Notes: generated from the sequence alone by a model not told the origin. A DNA stretch of 64,000 nt from Flammeovirga aprica JL-4 (GCF_012844305.1 NZ_JABANE010000003.1:62001-126000), one strand, 5' to 3'; shown: positions 9,338 through 19,327, numbered from the stretch's first letter. Numbers and translations: made by a program.

Positions 9338-10033
9338 ATGAAAAAACTTTCTTATACATCCACTTTAGACGACGAACTCAACCAAGCCTCAACTGCTGAT
9401 GAACTGGAAATTCCCCGCGACACCCCCGAGGAAGAAGTTGTAAACAGCATCACGCACGGAATTGCTGCATTAGGCAGTGCAATAGGATTAGCAATTTTAC
9501 TGAACAGCATCGATACAAGTGACCCTAAATATATTATTTCTGCTATTCTTTTTGGCGGAAGTATGGTGATTTTGTTTACTTGTTCTACACTCCTTCATCT
9601 TCATTCTGATGACAACTACACCAAAACACTCGTAATTCTAGACCATTCTGCCATTTATTGGTTGATAGCCGGTACTTACACTCCTATGTGCTTAATTGAA
9701 ATTCCAAACAGTGGCGGAACAGAACTCTTTATAGTCATATGGACCATCGCCATATTAGGTACAATTTTTAAAATGATTGTCGCTGACCGTTATCAATGGA
9801 TATCTATTACACTTTATCTGCTGACAGGTTGGGTTGGTGTATTTGTATTCCCCGAAATGCTTGAGGCTTTAGGTGATGGAATGCAATGGATCATTGCCGG
9901 AGGATTAGCGTATACATTAGGCGTTCCGTTCTATTTATGGAGAAAATTAAGATATAATCATGCTGTGTGGCACATATTTGTAATGATTGGGGCTGGACTG
10001 ATTTACTATGGTTACTATTTATACATCTTTTAG
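9338..10033 (+). CDS. Hemolysin III/YqfA-family membrane protein
   Basis: The 231-residue protein has about seven membrane segments and the PAQR/HlyIII signature residues: an early NSITHGIAA, an HLHSD segment, LDHSAIYWLIAGTYTP in the middle and HAVWHIFV near the end. The conserved histidines and acidic residues form a metal site in relatives. The N-terminal ~35 residues are acidic and cytoplasmic. Function in bacteria is uncertain despite the hemolysin name; a role in lipid or membrane homeostasis is suggested for the superfamily. Single-gene unit ended by a strong terminator. Confidence 0.9.
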   Translation: MKKLSYTSTLDDELNQASTADELEIPRDTPEEEVVNSITHGIAALGSAIGLAILLNSIDTSDPKYIISAILFGGSMVILFTCSTLLHLHSDDNYTKTLVILDHSAIYWLIAGTYTPMCLIEIPNSGGTELFIVIWTIAILGTIFKMIVADRYQWISITLYLLTGWVGVFVFPEMLEALGDGMQWIIAGGLAYTLGVPFYLWRKLRYNHAVWHIFVMIGAGLIYYGYYLYIF

Positions 10034-10074
10034 AAGATAAATTATAAACAATCACTTTCACCTCAGTTAATACA

Positions 10075-10107
10075 AAAGCCCTGTAATCTTGTAAATTACA
10101 GGGCTTC
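10075..10107. terminator. Terminator after the hemolysin III gene
   Basis: A perfect 12-bp stem (AAGCCCTGTAAT with ATTACAGGGCTT) has a 7-base loop and a short T-rich tail. It sits between the hemolysin III gene and the convergent small reading frame and may act in both directions. Confidence 0.82.
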
Positions 10108-10120
10108 TTTATGCAGTTGC

Positions 10121-10282
10121 ATTATATTATTTTTTCTCTTGAACAGACTTTCCTTTTTGAGAAGGAAGATTCCTAAACATTTTACGTTTGTGTCTGTAGT
10201 CCAGATAATATCCAATCATTGGGAAAACTGTACTCAGAGTGATGATAAATAATATCTTGTATATTAATCCTTCTCCTTGCAT
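10121..10282 (-). CDS. Small single-pass membrane protein (53 residues)
   Basis: An ATG-initiated frame of 53 codons not overlapping other genes. It encodes MQGEGLIYKI, then a hydrophobic helix of about 18 residues (10-27), then a strongly basic tail (YRHKRKMFRN) and a polar C-terminus. That pattern, with positive charges after the helix, fits a small inner-membrane protein with a cytoplasmic tail. It ends just before the shared terminator, which supports a real transcript. I do not recognise a family; it could still be chance in AT-rich DNA. Confidence 0.5.
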
Positions 10283-10346
10283 AGCGTTGAATTTTAGGTT
10301 TGTATATTACAAATATACATGACCAAAGTCACCTTTCAAATGTTTT

Positions 10347-10919
10347 TCAACTGTTTTTACCATGTATCATTTTTGATACTATATTTTTCTTATCTCTTAA
10401 CTCTCCCATGATGATTCCTAAGAAATGAAGAAAGATAAAACTTACCAGGTAGTAAAGGGATAGTTTATGCATATCTTCCATTAAATCATGATCTCCTATA
10501 TCGTAGATGATACTCATTCCTGTGATTAATGAACCTGCTATGCAGACATAAAAAATGAAGTAAACCCATCCTTCCATCTTTTCCTTAGCTGTAAGCTGTC
10601 CAGAAGAAAGAAAGTTTAACTTAAAGCCTTTTTCCTTGGCATTGACGATTAATCTTAATACGTATAAGCCTATTAATAAGTATCCTGCATTAATATGCCA
10701 CTGCCACATATTTCCACGAATTGCTTTTGCCACTTTCATGGCTTGATCTTTTGAGATTTCTACATCAAAAGTTCCCAGATAATTTAAGATTACATCACGC
10801 ATATAGTATTTACTCATCCAGTTTTCTCTTAGGAAAATAGTCATTAGAATAAATAACATTGTAAAAGCGATCAACCAATGTAATAGGCGATGAGATAGAC
10901 TGAAGCTTTGATTAGTCAT
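10347..10919 (-). CDS. Cytochrome b561-like membrane protein
   Basis: A 190-residue protein with four predicted membrane helices. Histidines suited to bind two b-type hemes occur in SHRLLHW (helix 1), WQWHINAG (helix 2), the HKLS segment and FLHFLG (helices 3-4). This matches bacterial cytochrome b561 and hydrogenase-type cytochrome b families, which carry electrons across or within the inner membrane. No partner dehydrogenase is adjacent, so its donor and acceptor are unknown. Single-gene unit on the minus strand. Confidence 0.78.
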   Translation of the reverse strand: MTNQSFSLSHRLLHWLIAFTMLFILMTIFLRENWMSKYYMRDVILNYLGTFDVEISKDQAMKVAKAIRGNMWQWHINAGYLLIGLYVLRLIVNAKEKGFKLNFLSSGQLTAKEKMEGWVYFIFYVCIAGSLITGMSIIYDIGDHDLMEDMHKLSLYYLVSFIFLHFLGIIMGELRDKKNIVSKMIHGKNS

Positions 10920-11254
10920 TGTGTTTAAAGAGTGATAAGTACTTTTCCAAAATCAAGCTCAACCGTTTTTTAAGATTCATTTTATGTTGACTTTCCTTAA
11001 AAATAAAACAACAGCATTGTTATTCAATTTTTAAGGCTGTGAATCCATCAAAACTACCCCAAAACAGCATTAAGCTATTTCTGACCAAGCACTTAAGTGA
11101 TTAAAAAGTGTAAGTAATTACAATTCTACAAAATAAAAATGAGAATTTTCTTTGTAATTTATAAATACAGTACATCACTTATAACATACCAAATAGCGTT
11201 TTTTGGAAGGATTTATTATTTTTAATCTACACAATACAATTAAACACCCCTAGT
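10920..11254. other. Intergenic region between divergent genes
   Basis: 335 AT-rich bases separate the b561-like gene and the secreted-protein gene, so both promoters must lie here. The only ordered element I noticed is a 10-bp perfect palindrome CACTTAAGTG at 11090-11099, which could be an operator half but is not convincing alone. Confidence 0.4.
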
Positions 11255-11668
11255 ATGAAACAGTTTTACCAAAAGAGTTTACTCATCACGCTTCTCTTTA
11301 TCTGCCATTATTCTTTTGCTCAAATTCAAAATGACAATTATCCTTTACTAGCGAGTTTTTATGCACAGGGAGGAAATTTTGAAGATAAAATACAGCTTTA
11401 TATCGTAGAATTCAGACATACCTCTGAAGTACAAGTCAGTGTTTCTTATGATAAAGTTTCAGGAGATCTGGTTTTAAAATTTATGGATAAAAGTGGCTCA
11501 GAACACCGTGAGGTTTTACATGGATATGTTCCTCAATATGATTCAAACACACCAAGTGTGATCACATTTTATAAAAAAGACGAAAAGAACAAATCCGTTT
11601 CTATTACCGAATACAATGGAGGACTTTCAGTAATCTGGAATGGAGAGGAATATCACATGACGTCATAA
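11255..11668 (+). CDS. Secreted protein of unknown function (137 residues)
   Basis: The start gives a clear signal peptide (MKQFYQKS followed by a hydrophobic run and a cut near SFA-Q at residue 22). The mature ~115 residues are rich in alternating polar and hydrophobic residues, suggesting a beta-rich fold, with an aromatic C-terminus (VIWNGEEYHM). No family is recognised. It is probably periplasmic or exported. It is a single-gene unit with a strong terminator. Confidence 0.65.
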   Translation: MKQFYQKSLLITLLFICHYSFAQIQNDNYPLLASFYAQGGNFEDKIQLYIVEFRHTSEVQVSVSYDKVSGDLVLKFMDKSGSEHREVLHGYVPQYDSNTPSVITFYKKDEKNKSVSITEYNGGLSVIWNGEEYHMTS

Positions 11669-11694
11669 ACCTGAATAAAATATTCAACAAAAAA

Positions 11695-11728
11695 TTAGGG
11701 CTACTTCCTTTTAAAGAAGTAGCCCTAA
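11695..11728. terminator. Bidirectional terminator between convergent genes
   Basis: A perfect 13-bp stem (TTAGGGCTACTTC with GAAGTAGCCCTAA) surrounds an 8-base loop. It lies between the secreted-protein gene and the end of the convergent 168-residue gene. The T tract is weak on the plus strand; on the minus strand it is TTTTTTG. Confidence 0.8.
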
Positions 11729-11761
11729 CTTATATAATCTTTCAAAATCCAAGCTTTGTTG

Positions 11762-12268
11762 TTACCTCAACTTGGACTCATAATATACGTTCAATTTTGA
11801 TCTTTGATATTTTGCATCACCTGCATTACCATCTGCCCAAAGGATTCTTCCTTTATCAACGTCATAGAATGGCTTAATATCAATTACTCTCAGTGTTAAC
11901 TGACCTGACAAGATGAAAGAAGCCATTGTCTGACCGTCTTTCTCGTAACCTAACATGTACTTGTAGGCCGCATCTCTCATGTACTTACCTCTTAAAGAAG
12001 CTAACTTTAAATTACGATCATCTGCTTCTCCTGAAGCTTGACCTCTACCTTCCAATGAGATTCTATACATTCGATCAGGATTTGCCGTTAAGTTCATCAA
12101 AAGTCTATCACAAATTGCATCTAACTGCTCTTTTTGCTCTTTTGAGAATAAAGACATTTTTGTCTCTCCAGCTCCGTATGTTTCAGAACTGTAAACAACT
12201 CCTATTGGTTGATTTCTTAATTTTTCCCCTACAGGTACTAAATTGTCATTGTATAAATTTACGCTCAT
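11762..12268 (-). CDS. Uncharacterised 168-residue protein with a possible OmpA-like segment
   Basis: No signal peptide is seen, so it is probably cytoplasmic. Residues ~65-105 (YRISLEGRGQASG, then DRNLKLASLRGKYM) resemble the L-E-G-H-x-D ... N-x-x-L-S-x-x-R-A core of OmpA-like peptidoglycan-binding domains, but the match is weak and the absence of an export signal argues against it. It lies 159 bp downstream of the GAF sensor gene on the same strand and may share its transcript. Function is unknown. Confidence 0.6.
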   Translation of the reverse strand: MSVNLYNDNLVPVGEKLRNQPIGVVYSSETYGAGETKMSLFSKEQKEQLDAICDRLLMNLTANPDRMYRISLEGRGQASGEADDRNLKLASLRGKYMRDAAYKYMLGYEKDGQTMASFILSGQLTLRVIDIKPFYDVDKGRILWADGNAGDAKYQRSKLNVYYESKLR

Positions 12269-12427
12269 TGGATTAATTTTTAAAGATTATAATTGAAAGA
12301 ATCCGACTTAAAAAATCTATGTTTTTACCGTCTTGGTATTACAAAAGTATATAAACTCTACCAATTTACAAGAGTAATAGAAAATAAAATACACAAATCA
12401 ATCATAACTCATTGATTTACAATTAAT

Positions 12428-13795
12428 TTATTTGTCTGCTAATTTTCTAATTCTTCTGATTTCTTCTTGATAAACGTCTTCATTTCTCTTCATTTCTTCT
12501 TGCGTAGCTTGCATTTCCTCAAGGTTCTGACGCATCTCTTCTTCTTGGGATCTCATTTGTTCTGCTTGTTGCTGAGAAATGGCTAGTAACTGTTTTAATT
12601 TTTCAGAAGCTAATTTATTCAAAATAGTGATGGCTAAACTCTCACAAACTCTTGAAAGGAACTCCAATTTATATTCCTCCAGCACCTTGAAACTCGCAAT
12701 CTCAATCACCCCTTCCACCTTATCATAGGCTTTCAGTGGATATATAGCTACAAATGAGGCTGTGATATCACCAAGTCCTGAACTGATATTGAGATAGCCT
12801 GAAGGTACATCTTTTAAAATAATAGGTTTTTTCTCCAGGAAGCACTGACCTATTAATCCTTCACCTTGCTCAATTTTATTAGAGTTCAAATATTTCTTAC
12901 GGTCATAAGCATACACAGACTGTCTTCTTAAATAGTCACCTCTCTCCTTGTCTTCTACTCTAGAAAATACGGCCACTTGATTCAGTTCTAACACTCTGGC
13001 TAGGAAACTTGTAGATTGATCAATCAGATCATCTAAATTCTCTACGGTTCTTGTCAAATCATTGAACTCAGAAAGACATTGGGTAGTCCAAGTTCTTTGT
13101 TCATCTTCAATTTTTGTCACTTGAACCTTTTTCAGGACCTCTCTTAATTCTTTGTCTGATTTTTCTAGTTCTTCAGCTCTTTCAATACTTTCCTTGGTTA
13201 ATCTCTCTGATTCTAAACGATAGCTCATTCTTTCTCTTTGCATCAAAAGCATCAGAATACCCATTCCGAAAATACCGATATAGGCCCCTCTTGTAGAATC
13301 TGGTTCATAAAGAGTTTCATAATCAATCATTGGGTCTACCAAAATATCTTCCAATTGGAACATAGAAAGTAAAAAACCCGACAAGATGATAAACAGTGAC
13401 CACTGATATTTTTTCTCTCTTACATCAAAAATCAAAAACGGAATCAACAAGTGTACAACTCCAATGATGTAACCTGAAATTCTAGGGTTAGCATCTACTG
13501 GTGTTAAATAAGAATTATAAATGATCACTACACTCATCGGTATAATACATAAAATCACTCTCGAAATCTGGTACAGTCTGAGGTGATTAAAAGTGAGTAC
13601 AATCAAATTACCCAAAATACCCATCAAAGGCCATTGCATCAGAACAGGGGCCTTCATAATGGAGAGAATAAGGTAAAAAATTTCAAAAAAGGTCAGATAA
13701 AACGCAAATTGATTGGTTGTAATTACTTTCTCTCTCGTAATTCCTTGAATGTTTTTATCTAAACCTATTGAAAATATCTGCTGAAAAATGTTCAT
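12428..13795 (-). CDS. Membrane-bound GAF-domain sensor without an output domain
   Basis: 455 residues. The first ~185 contain about six membrane helices. A coiled coil follows (about 187-225, rich in E, K, R and L), then a GAF domain (about 240-385; pattern EGLIGQCFLEKKPIILKDVP and VEGVIEIASF). The protein ends in a second long coiled coil rich in Q, E and M (about 395-450). There is no histidine kinase, cyclase or HTH domain. It probably senses a small ligand or membrane state and signals by protein contact. Related Bacteroidota proteins often place such GAF/coiled-coil units in front of phosphatases or kinases, missing here. Confidence 0.75.
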   Translation of the reverse strand: MNIFQQIFSIGLDKNIQGITREKVITTNQFAFYLTFFEIFYLILSIMKAPVLMQWPLMGILGNLIVLTFNHLRLYQISRVILCIIPMSVVIIYNSYLTPVDANPRISGYIIGVVHLLIPFLIFDVREKKYQWSLFIILSGFLLSMFQLEDILVDPMIDYETLYEPDSTRGAYIGIFGMGILMLLMQRERMSYRLESERLTKESIERAEELEKSDKELREVLKKVQVTKIEDEQRTWTTQCLSEFNDLTRTVENLDDLIDQSTSFLARVLELNQVAVFSRVEDKERGDYLRRQSVYAYDRKKYLNSNKIEQGEGLIGQCFLEKKPIILKDVPSGYLNISSGLGDITASFVAIYPLKAYDKVEGVIEIASFKVLEEYKLEFLSRVCESLAITILNKLASEKLKQLLAISQQQAEQMRSQEEEMRQNLEEMQATQEEMKRNEDVYQEEIRRIRKLADK

Positions 13796-13948
13796 ATATA
13801 ATCTTTTAAACGCTTTGTGATAGTCCGCTTCTATTCTACTCCACTAATTTCATAAATCAAAAGTACTATGACAAATGTACTTGAGTTGTTTTATCACTCA
13901 AAAAAGAAACGTAAATTCAAATTTCTTTAGTATAAAAATCATGCACAA

Positions 13949-15415
13949 ATGAATATTTCAAAAGACTTATACAAAACATCTCTCACATTATTGACTGATT
14001 TCTACCAAATCACGATGGCTTACGGATATTGGAAACAGAATAAAGGAGAGCAAAAAGCGGTATTTCACGGTTATTTCAGAAAAGCACCTTTCAAAGGCGG
14101 TTATGCCATTTGTGCCGGTTTGGGGTACGTGATCGATTACATTAATCAATTTGAATTTACAGAAGAAGATATTGATTTTTTAGCAAAGCAGAAAGATAAT
14201 AACGGAGATGTTTTATTTGAGAAAGGGTTTCTGGATTATTTATCAAATTTAAAGCTATCTGTTAATGTACATGCGGTAGAAGAAGGAAGGGCAATTTTCC
14301 CTAACGAACCTTTTATAAGAGTGGAAGGTAATTTGATTGAATGTCAATTATTAGAAACTGCAATTTTGAACATTGTCAACTTCCAGACTCTTATTGCTAC
14401 AAAAGCCGCACGTCTGAGAATTGCTGCTCAGGATGATAGTTTATTAGAGTTTGGTTTGAGAAGGGCACAAGGAATTGATGGTGGTATTGCCGCTACAAGA
14501 GCCGCTTATATTGGCGGTTTTGACGCAACTTCCAATGTGCTAGCCGCACGACTTTTAGACATCCCTGTAAAAGGTACTCATGCTCATTCTTGGATCATGT
14601 CATATGATGATGAAATGAAAGCTTTTAAGGCATATGCCGAATCTATGCCCACCAATTGTATCTTTTTAGTGGATACCTATAACACTTTAGAAGGTGTCAA
14701 AAAAGCGATTGAAGTGGGGCTGGAATTGAGAGAGAAAGGGCATGAAATGATTGGAATACGTCTTGATTCTGGTGACCTTTCTTACCTCAGTATCGAAGCT
14801 AGAAAATTGCTGGATAAAGGTGGTTTCCCTAATGCAAATATTGTGGCAAGTAATGATTTGGATGAGTATCTAATCAATAACCTGAAAAAGGAACAAGACG
14901 CTAAAATCAATGTTTGGGGCGTAGGTACAAAATTGGTTACTGCTTACGATCAGCCCGCTTTAGGTGGTGTTTATAAATTGGGTGCAATTGAAAATGAAGA
15001 AGGCGCACTGGATTATAAAGTAAAGCTTTCGGAGCAGGTCAATAAAATTTCTACTCCAGGGGTATTGCAAGTAAGACGATTTATAGACGATAATGGGAAA
15101 TACAGTGCGGATGGTATCTACAATGAAGAGCATCCTATGCAGGAAAACTGTACGTTGATAGATCCGAATAACGGAATCCGTTCGAAGAGAATTACTGAAA
15201 ACGACAAAGGTGAAGATCTTTTAATTCAAATTTTCAAAAAAGGCGATTTGGTATATGAAAAGCCAAGCATTCACCTTTCAAAAGAAAAAACGCTGACTGA
15301 ATTAAGCCGATTTGACAACAGTGTGAAACGTTTTTACAACCCGCATGAATACCCTGTGGGGCTTGAAAAAGGTTTATATGAATTAAAATTAGAAGTTATC
15401 AATAAATTAAGATAA
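13949..15415 (+). CDS. pncB: Nicotinate phosphoribosyltransferase
   Basis: The 488-residue protein has the family's N-terminal LLTDFYQITMAYGYW, a central FGLRRAQG, the phosphate-binding region with GTHAHSWIM and the IRLDSGDLSYLS segment. Length and motifs match bacterial PncB. It makes nicotinate mononucleotide from nicotinate, PRPP and ATP in NAD salvage, in the cytoplasm. It is a single gene, divergent from the GAF sensor (153 bp gap). The start is chosen because the encoded N-terminus aligns with family members. Confidence 0.95.
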   Translation: MNISKDLYKTSLTLLTDFYQITMAYGYWKQNKGEQKAVFHGYFRKAPFKGGYAICAGLGYVIDYINQFEFTEEDIDFLAKQKDNNGDVLFEKGFLDYLSNLKLSVNVHAVEEGRAIFPNEPFIRVEGNLIECQLLETAILNIVNFQTLIATKAARLRIAAQDDSLLEFGLRRAQGIDGGIAATRAAYIGGFDATSNVLAARLLDIPVKGTHAHSWIMSYDDEMKAFKAYAESMPTNCIFLVDTYNTLEGVKKAIEVGLELREKGHEMIGIRLDSGDLSYLSIEARKLLDKGGFPNANIVASNDLDEYLINNLKKEQDAKINVWGVGTKLVTAYDQPALGGVYKLGAIENEEGALDYKVKLSEQVNKISTPGVLQVRRFIDDNGKYSADGIYNEEHPMQENCTLIDPNNGIRSKRITENDKGEDLLIQIFKKGDLVYEKPSIHLSKEKTLTELSRFDNSVKRFYNPHEYPVGLEKGLYELKLEVINKLR

Positions 15416-15644
15416 TTATCATCAGAGAAAATTCCGATTAACATTAGAAAACCCTAATTTTGGGTAGATAGTGATAGGATTTTTGTAAGATAATCGCATT
15501 GTGATATTAAAGTATTTCAGAAAGTGTTACAATCCAGCAAGTTTTCCCATAAAAGAAACAATTCTGTTGATGAATCAGGAATTGACAGCAATCACTATTT
15601 CTGTAAATAATTTTTTTAACTGTCAGCGTTAAGCAAATTACTAT

Positions 15645-18569
15645 ATGGCTTCAGAAGCAAAAAGAAATAAAAATATTAGAAAAAATATATATAAACCCAA
15701 TGCTACCGTTCCATCCACTTCTGCCACTCCACATGAAGAGAGAACGGAAAGGCCTTCGAGAGTGAAAATGCCGAGCATGTCCATCAATAGCAACAAGCTT
15801 AGTGATCCTAGACTGAAAACAAGTATTGGGCTTTCATTGATGTTCCTTTCAGTATACACTTTTCTCGCTTTATTCTCTTTTATTTTTACGGGAAAAGCTG
15901 ATCAAAGTGTAATTGAAAATGTGGGCGGAATCAGCAATCTGATTTCATCAGGTAAAGAAGTACAAAACTGGCTTGGCTTGTTGGGTGCCTCTTTGTCTCA
16001 TTTATTGATCTATAATTTATTTGGTATTGGCACAGCTTTACTTATCCCAATGCTGTTTATTGGTGGGTATGAATTATTCACTTTAGGTAAAGGAAAACTA
16101 ATCCGTTTCAGAAAGCTTTCTTACATCTGTATTTTCTATATGATGTGGACCAGTATTTTACTGGGGTATTTTGTGGTTGTCAATGATTCTCCGAATTTTC
16201 TTGGTTTTCTCTGTGGAAAAATCGGTTTCACTGTAGCTGATGGTCTTTATAGTTTAATTGGATGGGGAACCGTCATTCTTTTGATTTTATCTGTTCTGAT
16301 TCACACCGTCTATATCACGAAGTTCAAAAAAGTGAATTCATTGATTGGTAGAGTGACAAAGAATAATGTAGAAAAACAATCAGAACCAACTGCTTCTACA
16401 ACTTCTGATGAGATCGAAACTCAAGAAGAAGAAAGAGAAGTTGAACATAAAGAAGCGGAACTTACAAACGAGGCTGATATTTCTAATGATATTGAGGAAG
16501 AAAACGAGGCAGAAGAAATTGAAGAACGAGACACTGAATTAGAAAATGAGATTGTCAATACTATCTTAGAAAAAGATACGCCTTCTCCAACTGAAATTGT
16601 TCCTCACACCCCTTCCACTCCTGAAGTTGTTGAAGAGAAACAGAAAAACAATGCTCCTCAGCAGATTAAGGTAGATCCTATTTCTGTAGATGTAAATATT
16701 CAGGTAGAACATGTTCAAGTTGGTGAAGCTACTCCAGTACCGCCAACTCAAAACTATTCTGAAAATAGGACTCAGAAGTCAAAACAGGAACCTCTTCCAC
16801 CGGTACCTCCAAAGAAAGAGATCCCTGCATCGACTACTAAAGAAGAGGAAACTCCTCCATCTTATGAGTTGGAAAAAGAAGATCAAAAATCAGATCCAAT
16901 CGCTTTAGATCCTCCTGCTCCAGCTCCTAAAGTAGATAAATCTATTGATCCACATGAATTAAGTAACGTATCAAATACAGATGATGTGGATAAGGCTGAT
17001 TTGAATATTCAATTTGAGGAAGAAGAGGAAGATGATTTCCTACAAGTAGAAGATATGGATGAGTATGACCCTAAACTTGATTTGAGTCATTACAGACATC
17101 CTAGCTTGGAGCTTTTGAACCCTCCTGTTGAGAATAAAGCGAAGGTGACTAAAGAAGAGCTTGAAGAAAATAAAGAACGCATTGTAAATACATTAAGACA
17201 CTTTAAAATAGGAATATCATCCATCAGTGCCACAATTGGCCCTACAGTTACACTTTATGAAATTGTACCTGAAGTGGGTATTAAAATCTCAAAAATCCGT
17301 AATCTTGAAGATGATATTGCATTAAGTCTTGCCGCATTAGGTATCCGTATTATCGCTCCTATTCCTGGTCGTGGTACAATTGGTATTGAGGTACCGAACA
17401 GCAATAGAGAAATGGTTTCTATTTCTTCTGTATTGGCGACTGAAAAATTCGCGAAAGCAAAAATGGACCTTCCTATTGCTTTCGGTAGAACGATTTCCAA
17501 TGAAGTATTTGTAACAGATTTAGCCAAAATGCCACACGTTTTGATGGCAGGTGCTACTGGTCAAGGTAAATCAGTGGGTATCAATGTTCTCTTGAGTAGC
17601 TTATTGTACAAAAAGCACCCGTCTGAATTGAAGTTTGTAATGATTGACCCTAAGAAAGTGGAGCTTTCATTATTCAATAAAATTGAAAGACACTTCTTGG
17701 CAAGTTTGCCTGATGCTGAAGAAGCCATTATTACAGATACGAAGAAAGCAATCCACATTCTGAATTCATTATGTACTGAAATGGATATGCGTTATTCTTT
17801 ATTGAAATCTGCAGGTGTACGTAACATCAAAGAGTATAATGCGAAGTTCAACAGCAGAAGACTGAATCCTAAGAAAGGACATCGATTCCTTCCTTATATC
17901 GTCTTGGTAATTGATGAATTAGCTGACTTGATGATGACCGCCGGAAAGGAAATCGAAGGACCAATAGCACGTTTAGCACAGCTTGCAAGGGCAATTGGTA
18001 TTCACTTGGTTGTCGCTACCCAACGTCCTTCAGTGGATGTAATTACAGGTATGATCAAAGCGAACTTCCCTGCCCGAATTTCATTTAGAGTAACCTCTAA
18101 AATTGACTCAAGAACAATTTTAGATGCTGGCGGTGCGGATCAATTGATTGGTATGGGTGACATGTTATTATCAACCGGAAATGATATTACGCGTTTGCAG
18201 TGTGCCTTTATTGATACTGATGAAGTAGAAAAACTTTGTGATTTCATTGCTGATCAAACAGGATTTGCTACTGCATACATGTTACCAGAATTTGAAGAAG
18301 AGCAATCTGCTAGCAAAGACGCAGGAGGAAGAAGTGTGGATGACAGAGATGATTTATTTGAAGAAGCTGCACGTCTGTTAGTTAGACATCAGCAAGGTAG
18401 TACTTCTTTAATCCAGAGAAAATTAAGTCTAGGTTATAACAGAGCTGGCCGAATTATTGATCAGTTGGAAGCGGCAGGTATAGTCGGGCCTTTTGAAGGC
18501 AGTAAAGCAAGACAAGTGAATGTAAAAACAGAAATGGATCTTGAAGTCCTTTTAAGAACTTTAGAATAA
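15645..18569 (+). CDS. ftsK: DNA translocase FtsK/SpoIIIE
   Basis: 974 residues. Four or so membrane helices lie between residues ~60 and 225, then a long acidic, proline-rich linker (about 235-480). The motor domain follows, with a Walker A box GATGQGKS near residues 635-643 and Walker B VLVIDELADLM near 752-762. The C-terminal ~65 residues form the winged-helix gamma domain that reads KOPS-type sequences (LLVRHQQGS ... GYNRAGRIIDQLEAAGIVGP). It pumps chromosome DNA through the septum and activates XerCD. It is followed after 81 bp by a LolA-like gene on the same strand. Confidence 0.95.
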   Translation: MASEAKRNKNIRKNIYKPNATVPSTSATPHEERTERPSRVKMPSMSINSNKLSDPRLKTSIGLSLMFLSVYTFLALFSFIFTGKADQSVIENVGGISNLISSGKEVQNWLGLLGASLSHLLIYNLFGIGTALLIPMLFIGGYELFTLGKGKLIRFRKLSYICIFYMMWTSILLGYFVVVNDSPNFLGFLCGKIGFTVADGLYSLIGWGTVILLILSVLIHTVYITKFKKVNSLIGRVTKNNVEKQSEPTASTTSDEIETQEEEREVEHKEAELTNEADISNDIEEENEAEEIEERDTELENEIVNTILEKDTPSPTEIVPHTPSTPEVVEEKQKNNAPQQIKVDPISVDVNIQVEHVQVGEATPVPPTQNYSENRTQKSKQEPLPPVPPKKEIPASTTKEEETPPSYELEKEDQKSDPIALDPPAPAPKVDKSIDPHELSNVSNTDDVDKADLNIQFEEEEEDDFLQVEDMDEYDPKLDLSHYRHPSLELLNPPVENKAKVTKEELEENKERIVNTLRHFKIGISSISATIGPTVTLYEIVPEVGIKISKIRNLEDDIALSLAALGIRIIAPIPGRGTIGIEVPNSNREMVSISSVLATEKFAKAKMDLPIAFGRTISNEVFVTDLAKMPHVLMAGATGQGKSVGINVLLSSLLYKKHPSELKFVMIDPKKVELSLFNKIERHFLASLPDAEEAIITDTKKAIHILNSLCTEMDMRYSLLKSAGVRNIKEYNAKFNSRRLNPKKGHRFLPYIVLVIDELADLMMTAGKEIEGPIARLAQLARAIGIHLVVATQRPSVDVITGMIKANFPARISFRVTSKIDSRTILDAGGADQLIGMGDMLLSTGNDITRLQCAFIDTDEVEKLCDFIADQTGFATAYMLPEFEEEQSASKDAGGRSVDDRDDLFEEAARLLVRHQQGSTSLIQRKLSLGYNRAGRIIDQLEAAGIVGPFEGSKARQVNVKTEMDLEVLLRTLE

Positions 18570-18650
18570 AGTTTGAAACATTTTACCCTTTGTTTTACGT
18601 TAAATAAGGCTATAACAAAAAAACTGAACAAATAGAATCAAAAATTTAGC

Positions 18651-19307
18651 ATGGTAACTACAAAAAAATATATATCATTAATCCTATCAATCTTATTTAT
18701 TTCTACACAATCTTTATTCGCTCAGCAAGATGAAAAAGCAAAAAAGATATTAGATGAAATGAGTAGTTTTTACCAAGGTTTGGACGCATTTAGTGCTGAT
18801 GTTCATCAAGAAGCAATTAGTACAAGTGAAGGCAAATTAGGTGATATTGATATGAAAGCGATTATCAGCGGTAATAAATATCAACTTCAATTAGATGGTC
18901 AAACAATCTATAGCGATACAAAAGATGTATATAGATATGATCAGGAAATGGAAGAAGTTACGATTGAATCTGCTGAAGGTGATGAAGAAAGCTTAACAGG
19001 TTCGCCTTCTCAAATTTATACTTTATATAAAAAGAACTTTAAGTATTTACATGCAGGCAAAGAAAATGGTTTAGATATTATTGATCTTAGTCCTGATAAA
19101 AGTTTAGATATTAATTTCTTCCGTATCAGAATGTATATCAAATCTTCTACTAAAGAATTAGTAAAGTGGGAAATGTACGAGAAAGGAAACTTGATGAAGT
19201 ATGTTTATGTGATCAACAACTTCAATAAAAACGTTTCAGTTTCAGACAGTGATTTCAAATTCAATACGGCTTCTCATCCTGATGTTGAAGTGGTAGATTT
19301 AAGATAA
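18651..19307 (+). CDS. LolA-like outer-membrane lipoprotein carrier protein
   Basis: 218 residues with a signal peptide cut near FAQ-Q (residue 25). The mature part shows the LolA_like pattern: an N-terminal helix (AKKILDEMSSFYQGL), a SADVHQ strand and alternating beta strands forming an open barrel (DMKAIISGNKY, LVKWEMYEKGNLMKYVYV). It would ferry lipoproteins across the periplasm. In this phylum a LolA gene next to ftsK is a familiar arrangement, which supports the call. A strong terminator follows. Confidence 0.82.
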   Translation: MVTTKKYISLILSILFISTQSLFAQQDEKAKKILDEMSSFYQGLDAFSADVHQEAISTSEGKLGDIDMKAIISGNKYQLQLDGQTIYSDTKDVYRYDQEMEEVTIESAEGDEESLTGSPSQIYTLYKKNFKYLHAGKENGLDIIDLSPDKSLDINFFRIRMYIKSSTKELVKWEMYEKGNLMKYVYVINNFNKNVSVSDSDFKFNTASHPDVEVVDLR

Positions 19308-19327
19308 TCATCAAAATATTAAGCATA

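Noticed and set aside
9126..9341. 71-codon frame before the hemolysin III gene
   Set aside because: Very AT-rich, no domain, and overlaps the start of the better-supported gene; it looks like intergenic DNA with chance absence of stops.
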